Part shown: piece by piece, positions 62,874 through 64,000 of the stretch
Numbering within the stretch: the stretch's first letter is position 1
How the letters are laid out: every line of letters begins with the position of its first letter
NCBI GenBank assembly: GCA_031265875.1
Contig: JAISCA010000051.1
Coordinates: 62,001 to 126,000, forward strand
DNA length: 64,000 bases
From: Propionibacteriaceae bacterium
Lineage (GTDB): Bacteria; Actinomycetota; Actinomycetes; Propionibacteriales; Propionibacteriaceae
Direction: 5' to 3'
Notes under the pieces: generated by a model
The model's database searches: none
What the model saw: the letters and a program-made list of their open reading frames with translations, nothing else
Told to the model about the DNA's origin: nothing
Translations under genes and position numbers: made by a program

Positions 62874-64000
62874 GTGAGACGACTAGCTCGGGCTGGGGTC
62901 AGAGCGCTGGCCGGTTTGGCTCTGGCCGTCGCCGTGGTCGGCCTGTGGTCGGCCGCCGCCCCACCGGCCGCCGCCGACGACACCGAACCGGCCGCGACCT
63001 GGAGCGGCATCGCCTCGACCATGACCGACTTGCTGGAACAGTCTTGGCAGACCTACCAAGCCGGCCAGTTGGAAGCCGCCCGCGACGTCGTCAACGACGC
63101 CTACTACGGCTACTACGAGGCCAAGGGCTTCGAGCGCAACGTCATGGCTTACATCTCCGGCCAAGCCGCCACCGACGCCGAGTACGAGTTCACCCTGATC
63201 AAACGGGCCATCCTGGCCGGCGGGCCGGACCCAGAGGTGCGGCAGCACATCGACGCCCTGGCCGCGATGCTGGTCGACCAAGCCCATCAGTTGGACGGTT
63301 CGGAGCCGGACCCGACCGGCTTGTTCGTGAAGTCCCTCATCATCATCTTGCGCGAGGGTTTCGAGGCCATCATCGTCCTGGGCGCCATCATCGCCTACCT
63401 GGTCAAGTCTGGCGCGGGGGCCAAGCTGCCGATCATCTACCTGGGCGCGGCGGCGGCGGTGGGAGCCTCGGTCCTGCTGGCGGTGGCCTTGAACGCTCTG
63501 ACCGCCCTGGCCGGCGCGCCCCAAGAGATCATCGAGGGCGTCACCATCCTGGTCGCCATGGTGATGCTGATCTGGGTCTCCAACTGGATCGCGGCCAAGT
63601 CGCACACCGGAGCTTGGAACGCCTACATCAAAGCTCAGGCGGACCAGTCCCTGAGCCGTCGCTCGGTCTGGTCACTGGCCTTCGTGGCCTTCTTGGCCGT
63701 CTTCCGGGAAGGGGCCGAGGTCATCTTGCTCTACCAGGCCCTGCGGGCCGGGGCGGACGGAGCCACCGGCGGCATCTGGCTCGGCCTGGGCGTCGGCCTG
63801 GTCGGGCTGGTCGGCGTCTACCTGGCCATGCGCTATCTCTCCGTCCGCTTGCCACTGCGGCCCTTCTTCCTCGCCACCTCGCTGCTGCTGGCCCTGCTGG
63901 CCCTCAGCTTCGCCGGTTCCGGCGTCAAGGAATTGCAGGAGGGCGACGTCATCCCCATGACTCCGTTGCCGGGTTTCCCCTCGATCGATCTACTCGGCCT
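62874..64000 (+). CDS. FTR1-family iron permease (EfeU-like), cut by window end
   Basis: At least 375 residues; the end lies outside. Start GTG at 62874 with AAGGAG seven bases upstream. Signal peptide about 1-34 (hydrophobic LAGLALAVAVVGLW). A soluble N-terminal segment (about 40-145) resembles the extension found in FTR1 proteins. Then the transmembrane part has two REXXE iron motifs, REGFE (160-164) and REGAE (278-282). Predicted to import iron, usually with EfeO/EfeB partners, which may follow. Two DtxR/IdeR-like boxes upstream support iron repression. Confidence 0.93.
   Translation, partial: MRRLARAGVRALAGLALAVAVVGLWSAAAPPAAADDTEPAATWSGIASTMTDLLEQSWQTYQAGQLEAARDVVNDAYYGYYEAKGFERNVMAYISGQAATDAEYEFTLIKRAILAGGPDPEVRQHIDALAAMLVDQAHQLDGSEPDPTGLFVKSLIIILREGFEAIIVLGAIIAYLVKSGAGAKLPIIYLGAAAAVGASVLLAVALNALTALAGAPQEIIEGVTILVAMVMLIWVSNWIAAKSHTGAWNAYIKAQADQSLSRRSVWSLAFVAFLAVFREGAEVILLYQALRAGADGATGGIWLGLGVGLVGLVGVYLAMRYLSVRLPLRPFFLATSLLLALLALSFAGSGVKELQEGDVIPMTPLPGFPSIDLLG

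Overview
This window is a stretch of high-GC chromosome from an actinobacterium. The signs are frequent GTG starts, two groEL copies under HrcA/CIRCE control, a GuaB/GuaB3 pair, a fused RmlC-RmlD protein, DtxR/IdeR-type iron boxes, and many genes whose -10 box lies only 6-7 nt before the start codon (leaderless style). The gene content would suit a Propionibacteriaceae-like organism, but the sequence alone does not fix genus or family.

Layout. 0.1-10.2 kb: enolase, an FtsX-like permease with a peptidoglycan-binding adaptor, a small lipoprotein, a TM2 protein, chorismate mutase, guaB3, guaB and a class IV aminotransferase. 10.2-11.8 kb: an AlbA_2/ATPase-type regulator preceded by a phased array of direct repeats. 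11.9-14.1 kb: groES-groEL with tandem CIRCE operators, then a duplicated 43-bp hairpin repeat. 14.2-18.9 kb: a THUMP-like methyltransferase and the overlapping tsaE-tsaB-rimI-tsaD-NUDIX operon (tRNA t6A synthesis). 19.2-30.6 kb: a GT4 mannosyltransferase-like gene, a CydDC-like ABC pair coupled to nnr-acpS, glmS, coaA, a membrane protein and cutC. 30.7-32.6 kb: the second groEL with its own tandem CIRCE pair.

From 32.7 to 60.7 kb the window is devoted to the cell surface. It holds a GlfT/rhamnosyl-type GT2, a 1652-residue sortase-anchored CAP protein with twelve near-identical Ig-like repeats, several polytopic membrane proteins, dTDP-rhamnose genes (rmlCD fusion, rmlA, rmlB), UDP-galactopyranose mutase, multiple GT2 enzymes, a GT2-GT4 fusion with an adjacent degenerate relative, an acyltransferase, a Wzx-like flippase and a Wzm/Wzt ABC exporter. 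Together these should build, decorate and export a rhamnose- and galactofuranose-containing envelope glycan. A lower-GC segment (about 46.1-49.2 kb) inside the locus looks like an exchangeable module.

The right end (60.8-64 kb) has an EamA transporter, a glutamine amidotransferase and the start of an FTR1-type iron permease behind two IdeR-like boxes; this gene runs off the window.

Most notable: the AlbA_2 regulator with its 20/21-bp phased repeats; the degenerate GT paralogue coupled to the GT2-GT4 fusion; the repeat-rich surface protein; and the recurrent leaderless -10 motif.
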